Source: Xylogone sp. PMI_703
Lineage: Eukaryota; Ascomycota; Leotiomycetes
Assembly (NCBI GenBank): GCA_021399445.1
Contig: JAJTUQ010000002.1
Coordinates: 1,302,001 to 1,366,000, forward strand
Direction: 5' to 3'
DNA length: 64,000 nucleotides
Each line of letters begins with the position of its first letter. Position 1 is the stretch's first letter. Below, piece after piece: positions 23,589 through 35,513 of this stretch. The position numbers and the translations under genes are program-made. Below the pieces are notes generated by a model, which was not told the DNA's origin, ran no database searches, and saw only the letters and a program-made list of their open reading frames with translations.

Positions 23589-26500
23589 TCATGACTTATA
23601 AGGGGTCTTTAAATATACAAAGCCACTAACCGAATCTCGCCAGCTCTCTACGACTTCGCCAGCCCATGTTTCCATGAAACCTTCGTCAATTACCGATTTT
23701 AATGCTTTAACTACCAAATCTGAGCTTGGTGGAGTACCATTCGATTCTTGTTCAGTTTCAAGCACGTTGTTTAGAACTTTATCGATCCAGCCGCTTTCTT
23801 CCATAATCTTGCCAACAGCAGCAGCTTTGTCGGCTATCGTCTTTAATAGTAGTTGTGCCTTCTCCAACATTTCTGCATTGCGTCCCTTTTGCTGTTCGGA
23901 TATCTTTTTCTGAGAGCTAGAGATATACTTGTGGAAGTCTATCACAGCAGTGCCATACTCGCGTGCTACATACAATGGGTGCAAGGTGGTGGTAAAGGCA
24001 AGTATAGGATCTTGAATTCCATCCACCATCTTTGCTAGTTCTTCAATAGACTGGATGAGACTATCGTAAGCTTGGTTAAGTTTTGTCTCGGTATCCGGAT
24101 TTGACCATATATCTGGATTATTGGCTATATTTACTACAACAGCCATAGAGTTGTGGCCAGACGCACTGGAAAGTTCAGGGGCTGTCATTTCCATATTTTC
24201 CAAATCAGATGTGACAGTCGGAATGTAGATATCTTTATGGGTCTTTTTGAACCATAACTCCGCCGCTGATTTCTCTGCAGTCTTTGCATTGGGGTTGAAA
24301 ATAGATCTCAGCTTTTCAATGACCAGGTTTGCTCGTGTTCTTGCATTCTATTTCCAGTCAGCGTTGTTGGGTGTAAAGCATCTTTTATGGTGTTTACCGA
24401 TAGTGGAGGCCCTGATCTTGTAAAGACCTCAAATGGCTGACTCGGAGTACACTCGAAATTCGGGAAGCACTCATTATCATTATTGTCGTGGAAGAATTCT
24501 ACTTCATCTGTATTTGATGCGTCTATGTATGAGAATACGCTCTTGAATGTTTTATAGTAACTCAACTTACCATAAGCACACAGATCATTCAATTTAAAGT
24601 TTGAAGCTATTTTTGGCTGTGTAATTCGTAATATTTTTCTGTGCTCAACAGCGGACATTACACCAGACATACTCGATCCCATTCTTTTAGCAAAATCGCT
24701 AAATTGTATAATTGGCTCATAGTTTCCAAATTCAAGTGCTTGCCAGGAAGATTTTCTAGAATTGGTAACAGCACTCTCGTAGATACTTTGTTGCTTCACA
24801 AGCTCATGTAGAGGATCTTTGAGATCTCCTGTGGTATGTTCCGTATCCGTGAAATCATGAGGATGAAGCGATGATATTCTGTCGAACAAGGTATAGGCCA
24901 GGGTACTATGCTGTATTTGCTTAATTCCTAGACGCTTATACGCGGTTCCAGCCAATGAACCACATCCAAGATGAGTATAAATTCTGATAAGTAAAAGTGA
25001 AATCTGGAAGTCTGGCTTGGAATGAGTCCATGCATATTCTAGAAGCAGTGCTGCCTGTAGCATTCTTGAAACATAGATAGCAGAAGCTTTATTGGCTGGA
25101 GTCAGATAGTATGGTGTACAACCCGCGCATTTCAATAGGCACATGGCTGCAAGGAGACAAAGATCGTCGGCTGGGTGAGTGTCTGTACTTAACAAATTTG
25201 TGGTAATATGCTCCGCGCTCTGTAATATCGATCCATAGGCTGAGCTAAAGTCGTGTGCCAAAGTTTCGAGGCAAAAATTGCAATATAGTCCACAAGGTTT
25301 AGAACACCATTTGCAAATAAACTCTTGCGTATTGAAGTCTTTCAACTGAAATTTCGGATTCTTAAGTCTCTGGTATTCCGGCATACTGCTTGCGAGAAGA
25401 TAAACGAGCTTGGATTCATTTACTCGAGCGATGATTTTACCAACAGTTAAGGGCTAGGATAAGCCTTAGCATGATGCAGTTCTCTGTTATGGTATTATAG
25501 TATTCACAAACTAAGGAGTGGCTGTCACTTACTTCATCGTTTCCATTTGCCTCTTGCGATCCCAAACTCTCGAGTCTAGGGTGGACTTTTCTGAAGTTGG
25601 ATTCACAAGGGAGAAGAGTCTTGACCAAGTCTTGCAGTTCGCTATCAGGAAATCTCTCTACATAAGGTCGGACATCATTAAACATCGCGGGGCCGTCATT
25701 ATTTTCTTTGATATACTGCATAATTGAGGTTAATAAGGACTCTCGAGCGGAGTCGTCCGCCCCCGAGATTGATAAACTTTGAATTAAAACGTCTACGGGC
25801 GCCGATTGAGTGTCCCTGTGGAGTTCGAATTTATAATGAAGCAAGGCTAAAGATGCATTTCTTCGATATGTTTTATCCACACCAGAGTCTTTGGCAAGAT
25901 GTGCTTCCACTTCAAGGGGAATCTTCTCTCGGTGTCTGAATTCATCAGCGACATCGCAAATCAAAGAAGGGGCGACTTACTCTTCTGTCAGTTTCAACGC
26001 AGATGCTACAAAAGCATCCCAGACAACCCAGTCAGCCATTTGTAAATCGATAATTTCGCCGGAGTCATCTTTGGTTCGCGCTCTCTGAAGTAAAGAGCTA
26101 CAGGTCTGAAAGAGCTCTTCCCAGAGTTCCGATTTTCGCATACGTAAAACCAGCTCTCTCCAGAACCTCCATTGGCCCTTTGCAATAGTCGAGTCTGGAC
26201 CTAGAGAGGGTTTTTGAAGATATTTTAGTAAATCTTCATCTTTACCATAGACTGACGAAATCTTATGCAATAGAAGTAATTCTTGAGGTGTTTGAATAGC
26301 CCGAGCTGGTAGAGCTTTCGCATCCTGTGGATGTGTTAGCGTGTTCATTGGATTTAACTTGAAATCTCCACTTACTTTGGTCTCCTCTGTAGCTTGGGCG
26401 AGCTTCTGGATCCTAGCCAGAGATAATCTGCCAAAGCTGTCCCTCATTTTGGGTGGACAGCTACTGGACGTCTCGTGACACTTAGTAAGTTGACATGTGA

Positions 26501-27178
26501 TGCAGAATCTTGTGAGACTTACAGAATAGAGAAATGAGATTGTAATAGCCCAAAAGATATATGAGCGGTTCCCTGGGAAGTTTTTGTCGAGACTATTGGC
26601 AATCTTGGAGAATTAGTCCACCATCTAAGTATATCCTAATTGGAACGGAAAGATCCTAGCTACGATAATACGCGAGCGGACAAAGATCTAAAAATTTTGA
26701 AATACCTGTTGGGCGTGCTCTATATCATTCATTATGAGACATCTTCGAAGATTCTTTAGACCAGAGTCTTCATCTTTTGGTGAAGCCTTTACGCATTGCC
26801 ATCGTAGTCTTCCAATCAGCCTTGCCCAGTAGTCTTCATTACCGGAGAGAATATTTTCCAACGCAGCTTCATAGACAGCTATGGCATCTAAGTCCAGCAC
26901 AGGCGGATCTCTTTGGATCAATTTCTCTAGCGCTGTGAGAACTGGAGAGCTATCACCAGTAGAAGACTGTTCTGAGGTTATATATATTTTCAGAGCCTAT
27001 GCGATCTAATAAGCTCCTCACACATGGAACCGTGAGCCGTGGCACAAACCTCTAAGTAGTCTGTACGTTTCTTTGCTATCCGCTTGTCAATGAGTCTTAG
27101 TGCTTGCTTATAGTTTTTTGCATCGATAGCCTGCAAGATGGGCCCATCCTGCCGGTCCCTTGAGGGTAACTTGTCCAT
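23589..27178 (-). CDS. NAA25: NatB auxiliary subunit (Naa25/Mdm20)
   Basis: Large non-catalytic subunit of the N-terminal acetyltransferase NatB, which binds the ribosome and holds the catalytic Naa20. In yeast it is Mdm20, needed for actin cables and mitochondrial inheritance. Seven exons: 27050-27178, 26706-26996, 26523-26603, about 25981-26471, 25533-25935, 24398-25453 and 23589-24347, giving about 1069 aa with every phase closing. The N-terminus shows the typical TPR-like opening (ILQAIDAKNYKQALRLIDKR) and the second repeat. A Cys cluster near the middle (exon 6) follows a CKWCSK...YCNFCLETLA pattern, as in fungal homologs. The acceptor of intron 3 is uncertain: 26472 or 26481 on the plus strand, a difference of three residues. 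Translation before 27178 offers only GTG. The C-terminal exon ends in a helical, acidic region. Confidence 0.9.
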
Positions 27179-27789
27179 TTCCTCAAGCACCTAAATCTTA
27201 GGTGCAGGGTGGGATCAGGTTTGCAGAAATATCTACTTGATAGTTGATCTAATTCGCACGGCCCAGTGTTTTTTAATCGCCGTAGTCAAACAAAGCCCAA
27301 CATCTATTTGTTGCTCCAAGCGAGAATCTGCAACAACACCAAATAGCTTCTGTGCTTGTAACCTAACATTCTTTTACGTATGCCTTTTCTTAAAAACGCT
27401 AAATAATGCGAAACAAAGCGACATGTCAGATACTGACAACAATATAGGGTAAAACCAACTTACAACCTATATTATGGTGAGACGGTCGCCAAATACACTT
27501 TCTTCGTTCTTCATACACGGTACCGATGTTTTCCCAGATCAATCTCATACGTCAATATGTCGACGAAGGTCAAAATAAGGTTTCGAGCATATTGTTACAC
27601 TTAGCACCCTTATTGGATACCTCGAATTGCCAACAGCTTTTCTGGGCAGTAGCATGAACGACCAAAGCCCAAAACTCGAAAGCTTACGCCCAAGCCACAA
27701 TAGAATACATAAGAGTCTTTGTACCTTGTATAGCACAGCAATATTAATCATACAAGGGTGTCTTTAAAATTACAAAAGTATGTCATTTC
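27179..27789. other. Intergenic between NAA25 and COX23
   Basis: 611 bp upstream of NAA25 and downstream of COX23, both minus strand. AT-rich; no other gene or recognisable element seen. Confidence 0.55.
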
Positions 27790-28305
27790 TCATGAGAGCC
27801 AGCCTTTTCCAGACTTTCTTTTGTCTTCTTTCCTCGCCGTGATCTAAAATACATCTTGTTGTCAACAGAGTTCCCTAGTCCCAAGTGGGAGGAGAATGTA
27901 TGCTTACCCATTCTTTTTTGCAATCTCTGTATGCTCTACATCATAATTCCAAAGTTAGAAACCGCATTTGCTCGCCCTTGCTTCGGGGCTTCTCTTGGAG
28001 ATTGGACAAGAAGGGCGGATGTCACATGACACCCACCTTGTTAAGAAGATCTGCTTACTGGAAGAAATCCGTGCACATTTCTCTATCGCCGCCGTTCCGA
28101 TAAAGACATCTCAGGCTTCTGGAAGCAGCTTCCTGGCATGGATCTAGGTATTCCCCGGGCCGTTTGCTGCCAAACCGTGTCAGATGTCCCGCATATCAAA
28201 AGCCTGCGAGAGTCGGGAGTTTCTTTAGCCTCACAGTTACCTTTCGAATTTCCCGCTGGTTTCCTCATCCCAGGGGGTCTTGTCAGGGTAGCGTTTGGCT
28301 GACAT
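27790..28305 (-). CDS. COX23: Cox23-type twin CX9C mitochondrial protein
   Basis: Small intermembrane-space protein needed for cytochrome oxidase assembly in yeast, imported by the Mia40 disulfide relay. Four exons: 28241-28305, 28059-28166, 27908-27935 and 27790-27843, giving 84 aa; all phases close and each intron has GT-AG ends. The twin CX9C motif is exact: Cys-x9-Cys, ten residues, Cys-x9-Cys, with the second pair split by an intron. The core around the motif (LYRNGGDREM between the pairs, CKKEW after) agrees with Cox23/CHCHD7 proteins. There is no cleavable presequence, as expected for Mia40 substrates. The gene is easy to miss because no exon exceeds 108 bp. Its 28-nt third exon is unusually small. 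Other twin-CX9C proteins are the only alternative. Confidence 0.85.
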
Positions 28306-30594
28306 CGTTTGTCAAGAGCGACGTTGAATTGATGTTCAAGCCTTAGTTCAGGGTTACAGTCACTGGACTTTCTTTTGGCGGCAAGGTGCAGACGGCATTC
28401 GCTTCGAATTTGCCGAGATGCTTAGCGACGGGTACTTATCGCCGGCACCGTACCAGCTTCATCCTTTCCAGACCAAACAAACTCTGTTGGTTGGAGATCT
28501 CTGCTATTCTCTACTGCATGTCAGGGTCCAGACCCTCCCGCCAATAGCCCATTGCGACTTTATCAAAGAACCTCAGCATCAACGCGTGTTGATCTGGTGG
28601 AATAATACAGTATCAACCAAGCGTATTAGCTTCCGAATATCGCAATGCCTGTGATGCTGGACAGCGGCGTCGTTCGTTTCGCGGTAACGCTGTGCCATCA
28701 TGCTCCCCCTGGGCTTTGTTCTCTTCTCTGAGATTGTTTTATCTAGCCGTGATGAACCGGCCAAATGCGCCATATACTACTATACTAGCCAGTGGCTGGA
28801 TCACGAGCCTCTTCTTAGGTTCTATCAAAGCTTTTCAATAAGACCACGGGCGCTTTTCTGATTGGGTTGACTCGAGCTGTAGCGCTCGCACCACCAAAAG
28901 CAAATGGTGCTCAACGTGCCCCCGGGCTTGGGCCCACGATGCTCCGGTCATCGTGAGCTTTGGCGGTCTGGTCGAGACTTTCCCACTGCTCTATCCTCCG
29001 TGGGCGCGGCTCGCTCTGGAGGGATCGAGGGTTGTTGCTGCTCAACAGGTTTGTTCAGCGCTCCGTCTCCCAGCGCCTATCGTTGCGTCATATCTCCAGC
29101 TTATCGCGGCCGCTGTTACTATTGCTTTCCATAATGCTTCTGGTCCTGGCAAAACAACTCGTCGATGTGGTATATGATAATCATTGTACCGTAGACATCA
29201 TCATGACAAAACCAATGCGTCCGTTAACGGCCTTCTATCGCAGCCCAACAAGCGAGGGCTGCCCAGATCGGGACATCAGTTCCTGCTGTTGATAGCTGCT
29301 CCCCGCTTTGCTCGCCATCGCCGACATAGCTAATCCACCCTCCTGTCTTAGTCTTCCACTCTTGATTATATGTGTCTCCACAAGATCATTGAACAGTCCC
29401 CGCCATGTGCGCTGTGTTCTGGTAATTCCGGGGCTCAACCACATAATCCATCTAGCGGAACATATGCTCATGATCCGGGGTCTGGTTTTCTTTTTGTCGT
29501 GTTCTAGGCTCCGTGGCTCACCCGGATCTCACGAGAGGTCGCCGTCGACATGGTATCCACGCAAGTGCTGAGATACCATATCGTATCGATCCATCAAATC
29601 TTCTCCATATTTGTCTACACTATCCATTTGAAGAAACAATTTCCATACAAATATAGCTCTGGTCCCAGCCCGCATGCATCTCTTTATGAATCTAAGGCGT
29701 GGTTGGAGCGATACTGACCCGCTCGGCCTGAGCTTCCAAATGCCAGGGGTTAAGTTTGGTGATCCAAAATAAGTTCTCAGTTGATAGCGCTGCATCATGA
29801 AAGAAAGATAACTGAGATGGATGTGAAGCACTCCACCATGTTGGTCACAGAAGCAGGAGGAGGAGTAATTATACTACCAGAAATGGTGTGGATGATCTAA
29901 TTAGGTGCAGGCAGGCAGGATAGAAATGTCGAGGATGTGCAAAATACGCAGCACGTTGCTTTATTGTGGATTCCGTTTGCAAGTGCGTGATGCAGAACTT
30001 CAGGGTCACATACAGCGGCAGATTTTGGCAGAAAGGGACCACGTCTCGGCACGTCTTACACATAAAAGCTCCACTCCTCTTCCTGAGAAGAATTTGTTCC
30101 TAGAGCTCTTCATCCGGCGTGTTTGCAGCCCGTTACCTGTACAAATCTTTCTCTCTACAAGTTTTTTCCGTTCTGTTATAGACAAGTGACTTTTGCATAT
30201 AAATTAGAAGGCTTATCAGTCTCTCGTCCTAGTAAGTCTGCTTTCTTTCTTTGTTCTCGTAGATGTCTCTTGGGAAGATGAAATTGTGTGTGTGATACAC
30301 GCTTCTTTCCTCATTCACGTTCGCCGCTAGAGAGCTCTTTTTTGGCCTTTTACCCTCTCTTCAGGTTGTTCTCTAGTGGTGTTACTCCTATCCGCTACGT
30401 TCACCTTTGGCTACGCTCAAGCGGTAACCGCTAGTACTTCATCGCCTTTAATAAAAAAAATAAAGTTTCCTTCACATACTCAATCTTGTTGGAAACAACA
30501 CACAATCTCTAAGCAGCTGGTGGTGCATCACATCAAGAAGACACTAATACCTCTCACTTCAGATATCCGCTTCATAATTTCAGATACGAACACA
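28306..30594. other. Possible decayed genes between COX23 and dioxygenase
   Basis: 2.3 kb with protein-like but broken reading frames on both strands. Examples on plus: an open stretch of about 108 codons at about 28328-28651, another at about 28912-29180, and a short frame from ATG 29550 that stops at a TGA near 29715, after which a neighbouring frame continues plausibly. On minus, 29235-29471 and 29529-29831 are open. None matches a family I recognise and none has a full gene structure. The right end (about 30200-30594) should hold the promoter and 5' UTR of the dioxygenase gene. Confidence 0.35.
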
Positions 30595-31763
30595 ATGGCT
30601 CCAGCATTGCTTGAGACACAACCTCTTGTTGGGGAAACCATCATCCAGGGAGTCAATACACCACTAAAGGTTAATGGCATTAAAACAACACAGGATAACT
30701 TAAAGCGCCCATATCTTCAATTCCTTGATGATGCTGAGGGCCCTGGTATTGGACAGCTCTTTGATCCGAAGAAGCACCTTGCTTTTCAAGAGCCGTCCTC
30801 TATCCTCACTATGGAGGATATTGGATTCCCCTCCAGCAATGGTGTTTCTCCTATTGCAGTCTCTGAACCATTCCAACTCTTCACTCAGGAGGCTATTGAG
30901 ATTATGAGAAGCGAGATTATGTCTAAGGAGGTTCAAGAGGGCTACAGCTACACTTCAGACATTGCTCCCAAGCAGCTACGTGGATACGCCCCTAAGTACA
31001 CCACACCATATCTTCTAAATTAGCCAGTAAACTAATATTCATCAGACATGCTAAGTTTATTTATGAAGCCTGGAAACATCCCAAGACTCTGTCTCTCTTA
31101 TCTAAGATCGCTGGTGTTGAGCTTGTCCCTGTTATCGACTATGAGATTGGCCATATCAACCTATCAATCACCAAGAAGAAGGAAGGCAGTAGCGATGACG
31201 AAAGTGCTATTGTTGGCTGGCACAGGGATAGTTACCCATTTGTGTGTGTCCTTATGATGAGCGACACCACTAACATGGTTGGCGGAGAGACTGCCCTAAG
31301 GACTGGTACCGGTGAGATCATGAAAGTCCGGGGCCCCTCAAAGGGATGTGCCGTGGTCCTCCAGGGCCGCTACATTGACCATCAAGCTCTCTCCGCATAT
31401 GGTGGCCAAGAACGTATCACCATGGTTACATCATTCCGACCCCGCAGTGCCAACATTCGCGACGATACTGTTTTAAACACTGTTCGTCCAATCTCCGATT
31501 TATCTGACCTTTATGGTCAAACCGTTGAGTATCAACTAGAGAATACAGAGGAACGTATTCGAAAGATGCTCAAACAGATTCGCGATCAGATGAAGATAGG
31601 ATCCCTCAATGTCCCAGCTATCAAGGAATTCCTTCAGTTTGAGATCAATGCTTTGGCACATCTTAATAATGAGATTGTCGACCCTTCTTTGGTCAAAAAA
31701 GGCTTTGTGAGGGAGGTCTGTGAGGAAGCTAACGGTACCAAGCGTATCAAATCTGATGCTTAG
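30595..31763 (+). CDS. Fe(II)/2-oxoglutarate dioxygenase-like protein
   Basis: Predicted non-heme iron oxygenase of 372 aa. Exons 30595-30995 and 31046-31763, with a 50 bp intron that removes an in-frame TAG and restores the Lys codon at the junction. The iron-binding facial triad can be traced as His193 and Asp195 in a WHRDSYP motif and His246 in a RYIDHQAL context. Arg257 in QERITMVTSFRPRS is the likely 2-oxoglutarate ligand. There is no signal peptide or membrane segment. The substrate is unknown: it could be a protein, a small metabolite or a nucleobase. It has no biosynthetic neighbours, so a secondary-metabolite role has no support here. The ATG is the first in frame. Confidence 0.75.
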
Positions 31764-32857
31764 AAATCCTGCACCTAGGAGAAAAGGTGCTGAGTCTTGA
31801 TAAAAGGAGGTATCTGCGTACTGGATTAGAAGTACGACCTCCATGTGACACGAATTTCTTTTTTGTAATGGATGAATTGGATGATGATTTCTGGAGCGAC
31901 TACAGCGACAGTTTTGGGATTGGTTAGGCTTTGGTAAACATAGGACTTTAAGTTTATGTTATTGGGAGCTAGAGTGTTTAGACTCTTGGTCAATCCTTTT
32001 AGATCACGATATCTGAGTACCACTATATCTCTGGTGATTGCATCTATGCGTGCGTATAGTACCTAGTAGGATATTTGATCCCAAAAAAGTAGTGTATTAC
32101 GGGGGAGTGATACAATCTGATGGCTCCGAGTGGTAGAAAATGTGCAGCGAGAAAGGAATTATGTGTTTTAAGTTATAGTCCATTTATGAGAGAGGGGGTG
32201 TATCATCTTCAGACCAAGTTATGAGTCATGTAAATAAGTAGCATATGGACTATATCTTATTTTATGTTGCTAAACATTCATGAAGTCGAGAAATTCCGTC
32301 AATGCGCCAAGATCCTTGAGCGATAGATAAACTTCGTGGATAAGAAGATTTTAATAGCGGCCCATGATTTCTTACTAAAAAGGGGCCATTTTTAGCCTAC
32401 TTTTGCAATTGAATTGTAGAGGATAATTCTATGAGGAGTTTTGTATATAAAATCAACTCACTGAGTTTGAGTGGAGAACTAACACGTGATACAACAATAT
32501 TATTCACGTGACTTAAGTGATTAACGGGTGAGAGACGACACTATGTCCCAATTAAAGTTAGTGTGAAATCCGGTGCCGTAAACGCGAAGATTGGGCGATA
32601 AGTTGACAGAGCTCGAAATTGAATCAATCAACACAGCAATAGCGCCCCTGCGTAGACTGTGCATTCGTCTCTTTTTGAGGCATAATCATTCCATAAAGAG
32701 ACAGCGTCTATGCTCTCTCTGGCGAGATTTTTGGCGCCCTGAGTCTTCTTTGCCGGGCCTCCTCCCTTTTAACTCCATCGTTGGGCAACCCACCACGCAC
32801 TAGACATCATCTACAAATCATACATTTTATCGTTTCACCACAACACATAATTCCATC
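31764..32857. other. Intergenic upstream of RING gene
   Basis: 1.1 kb, AT-rich, no gene. Contains two CACGTG E-boxes, at 32483-32488 and 32505-32510, about 350-375 bp before the RING gene ATG. Confidence 0.6.
32483..32510. promoter_or_regulatory. Paired CACGTG E-boxes
   Basis: Two perfect CACGTG palindromes 22 bp apart start to start, about two helical turns. This is the core site of bHLH factors. Function is inferred from position only. Confidence 0.4.
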
Positions 32858-34932
32858 ATGGCGTCTACGGGCGCATCGGCGAAAGCATTATTAAAAGGAA
32901 AAAAGACTACGTCTTTGACTGCCAACGGATCCACGAGTCGAGAAACCACACCATTAGCCTCGAAAGAAGTAATGGAAGTTCCGGCGGCTAAGACTGACGC
33001 GGAAGCAAGTTTTATACTGATAAATATTTTCCATTTTACTAACGAGTGTGTAGTTGGTGCTGGCCTTCAAATCTGACCTCACAAGTATCCGAAGTTTAGT
33101 GACATGCTCGATATGTGACCAGCTGCTCTATGAGCCATGGACACTTAGCTGTGGTCATACATACTGCTACTCTGTTCGTAGTTTTGGTCCAAGTATTTGG
33201 ATAGAAGGCTAATTCAAATAGTGTCTATGTAACTGGTTTGTACCAAATCGACGAAAGAAGACTTGCCCGGAATGTAGGACTAAAGTTAAACAAGTACCTG
33301 CACCGGCTTTCCTCGTCAGTGTGATCTCCTCGGACTTTACTCCATATTCTAATCATTCACTAGGTTAAGCAAATGGTTGAAATTTTCACCCAGCGCACAG
33401 AGTTAATGCCTTCCGACGAGTCCGTTGAGCAACATGTTAGAAGACGAAAAGAGGAGATCACAGCGATGGAGAAGGACCGAGACGGTACTATTGGTCTGTT
33501 CAAAGGAACATTCCCAGACCGGAAGAGCGACCTGTGGTTAGATGAGGCCGACGGTGTTTTCAGGTGTCGTTCTTGTGGTCATGAGCACGAAGGCGGTCCT
33601 ATATGCCAAGCTTGCGGTGCCTATATCAGCGAGGATGGGTATGGTTTCAGTGATGTGGACGAAGAAGGAGAGACAGACCTGGATGATCTTGATTCTCTGG
33701 AGCTTGATCTGGATGGAGGTTTTGGAGAGCATCACTTCCACCCCCCGGACTATCTTGATATGGATGCCAGTGAGCGTGCAGCTCATCTCATGCACCGACA
33801 TCTCCATCACCATAGGTTTAGCAACATTATATGGCAGCTTCGACATCGCCATACTCATGGGGATCATTCGGAGAGCGACTCACAGAATGAGGATGAGGAC
33901 AGTGAAGATGAAGATGCAGGATCACTGCGAGAATTTGTTGTGGATGATGATGGTGCTGCTGCTCGAGAAACCTCGCGGGAACCAACGGAGACACCATCAG
34001 TCATAACCATTGAATCTGAGAATGAATCCGATGAAGGTGGTGCGATATCTAATCGACCACAGAGACGGGGGCTCCGCCGGCGACTCGGGAGACCGAGACT
34101 TACCATTTCAGAATCCTCCGTAACATCTGATGGCCACGGTACTGATACGGAAGGTGACGACTCGGACACTACTGAAGTCCTGCGGGAGGCTGGATGGAGT
34201 CCATTAAACCAGAACGACAGTGATGATGACCATACGGATGATGAGAGTATAACTCAGAGAATGGTCGGTAGAGGGTTTTCGGAGAGTTTGGACGGGGACG
34301 GAAGTGAGGATAATGAAAGTGGCTATGATCACTACCCCGATGATATGTCGGAAACCCCTGGATATGAAACTCCAACGGCAGATCGACTAGTATATTCGGG
34401 GCATAATCGCTATCCATCGATTAGTGAAGATGACGATGCAGATGACGATGACTCTGAGAGTGGGATTGACCGAGATGGTGATACCGAGATGAGCGTCTCA
34501 CCTGGATTCTCACGAGGTGACCGTAGTGAAAGTGTTGAATCGAGATACGCTATAGGGGAGAATCTTGGAGTCTCCCACGAAATACATGAGGTAGAGGATG
34601 ACTCCGAAGCTAGCTCAGTTCCTCCACAGCCAACTAGACGACGGCGACCACGGCGATATCATCAGGTTCCGAGAGTGCAACAATACGATGCTAGAATTAG
34701 TGGTATATTTGCCGATTATCAGTTAAACCTTAGAGACGCATTTTCTCCAGAGAATCTTCTTCCAGCCGACTTACAGTCTGACCTCCAAGTTCTTGAACCT
34801 ACACCCAGAAGGCGAGGACCAAGTTACCGCGTTTCCACAAGAAGAGTAGATAATTTACGAAATGCTATGTCACCTCCAGGAACGTTACGGGTAATATCGA
34901 ATACTGCCAGACCCAGGCAGAATATTATCTGA
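32858..34932 (+). CDS. RING-finger protein, probable E3 ubiquitin ligase
   Basis: Likely E3 ubiquitin ligase of about 630 aa. Exons 32858-32968 (uncertain end), 33054-33173, 33222-33314 and 33364-34932. The C3HC4 RING is complete: Cys55, Cys58, Cys70, His72, Cys75, Cys78, Cys92 and Cys95, split by the second intron after the CGHTYCYS block. A second Cys-x2-Cys pair of pairs (FRCRSCG...PICQACG) soon after could form a zinc ribbon. The rest is long, acidic and Ser-rich, with a His-rich patch near the start of the acidic part and an Arg-rich patch. The first intron is a problem: the best branch site (TACTAAC) and the nearest donor at 33009 would shift the frame, while a donor at 32969 keeps it. 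The neighbouring kinase gene is on the same strand. Confidence 0.8.
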
Positions 34933-35513
34933 GAATGCTGAGAGGCGGCAAAGTCTAAGATGGAGTACATGAAAACATCATTGAATACATTGATACGAAT
35001 TTTGAAGCCAAGGAGCTGGTGGCGCACTGGAGATCTTATGGCTTTGGGGTTTTTGGAAAATGGGCCTTGTCACTGTTGAATCAGTCGGCTCAGTTAGTAT
35101 GATTTCTCCTGGCTATTCTTTTCTTCCCGGAGACACTGCCCAGTATGATTTTTTTATCGCTCAGGTGTAACACACTAATTTTAGGAATGGACGGTGGCAA
35201 AATGAAGGTGATCAGCATTTGGCAAACCTTATCTGGCTTCTAAGAATGGTACCCCTATTCTCCTTATGAAGATAGGGAAAATAAAACCTGCTTTATGATT
35301 TGCATAAAATAATATATCTTCACTATCGCGCACAAGTGCTCCTTTAATATAAAAAGTTCAAAGCGTCGTTACGTAATCATCAGGGATAACAACCCAGAAG
35401 GGAGGTTTGTTGTGCCTCAGGGATAGCATCCTGGAAAAGCCCGGGCTTAAACTCTTGTTCTACTGACTACGTCTTCACATCAATTGATTATTGATACCGG
35501 AGTTGTGAAACAA
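34933..35513. other. Intergenic upstream of Kin4-like kinase
   Basis: 580 bp, AT-rich, no gene seen; presumably the 3' UTR of the RING gene and the promoter of the kinase. Confidence 0.55.
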
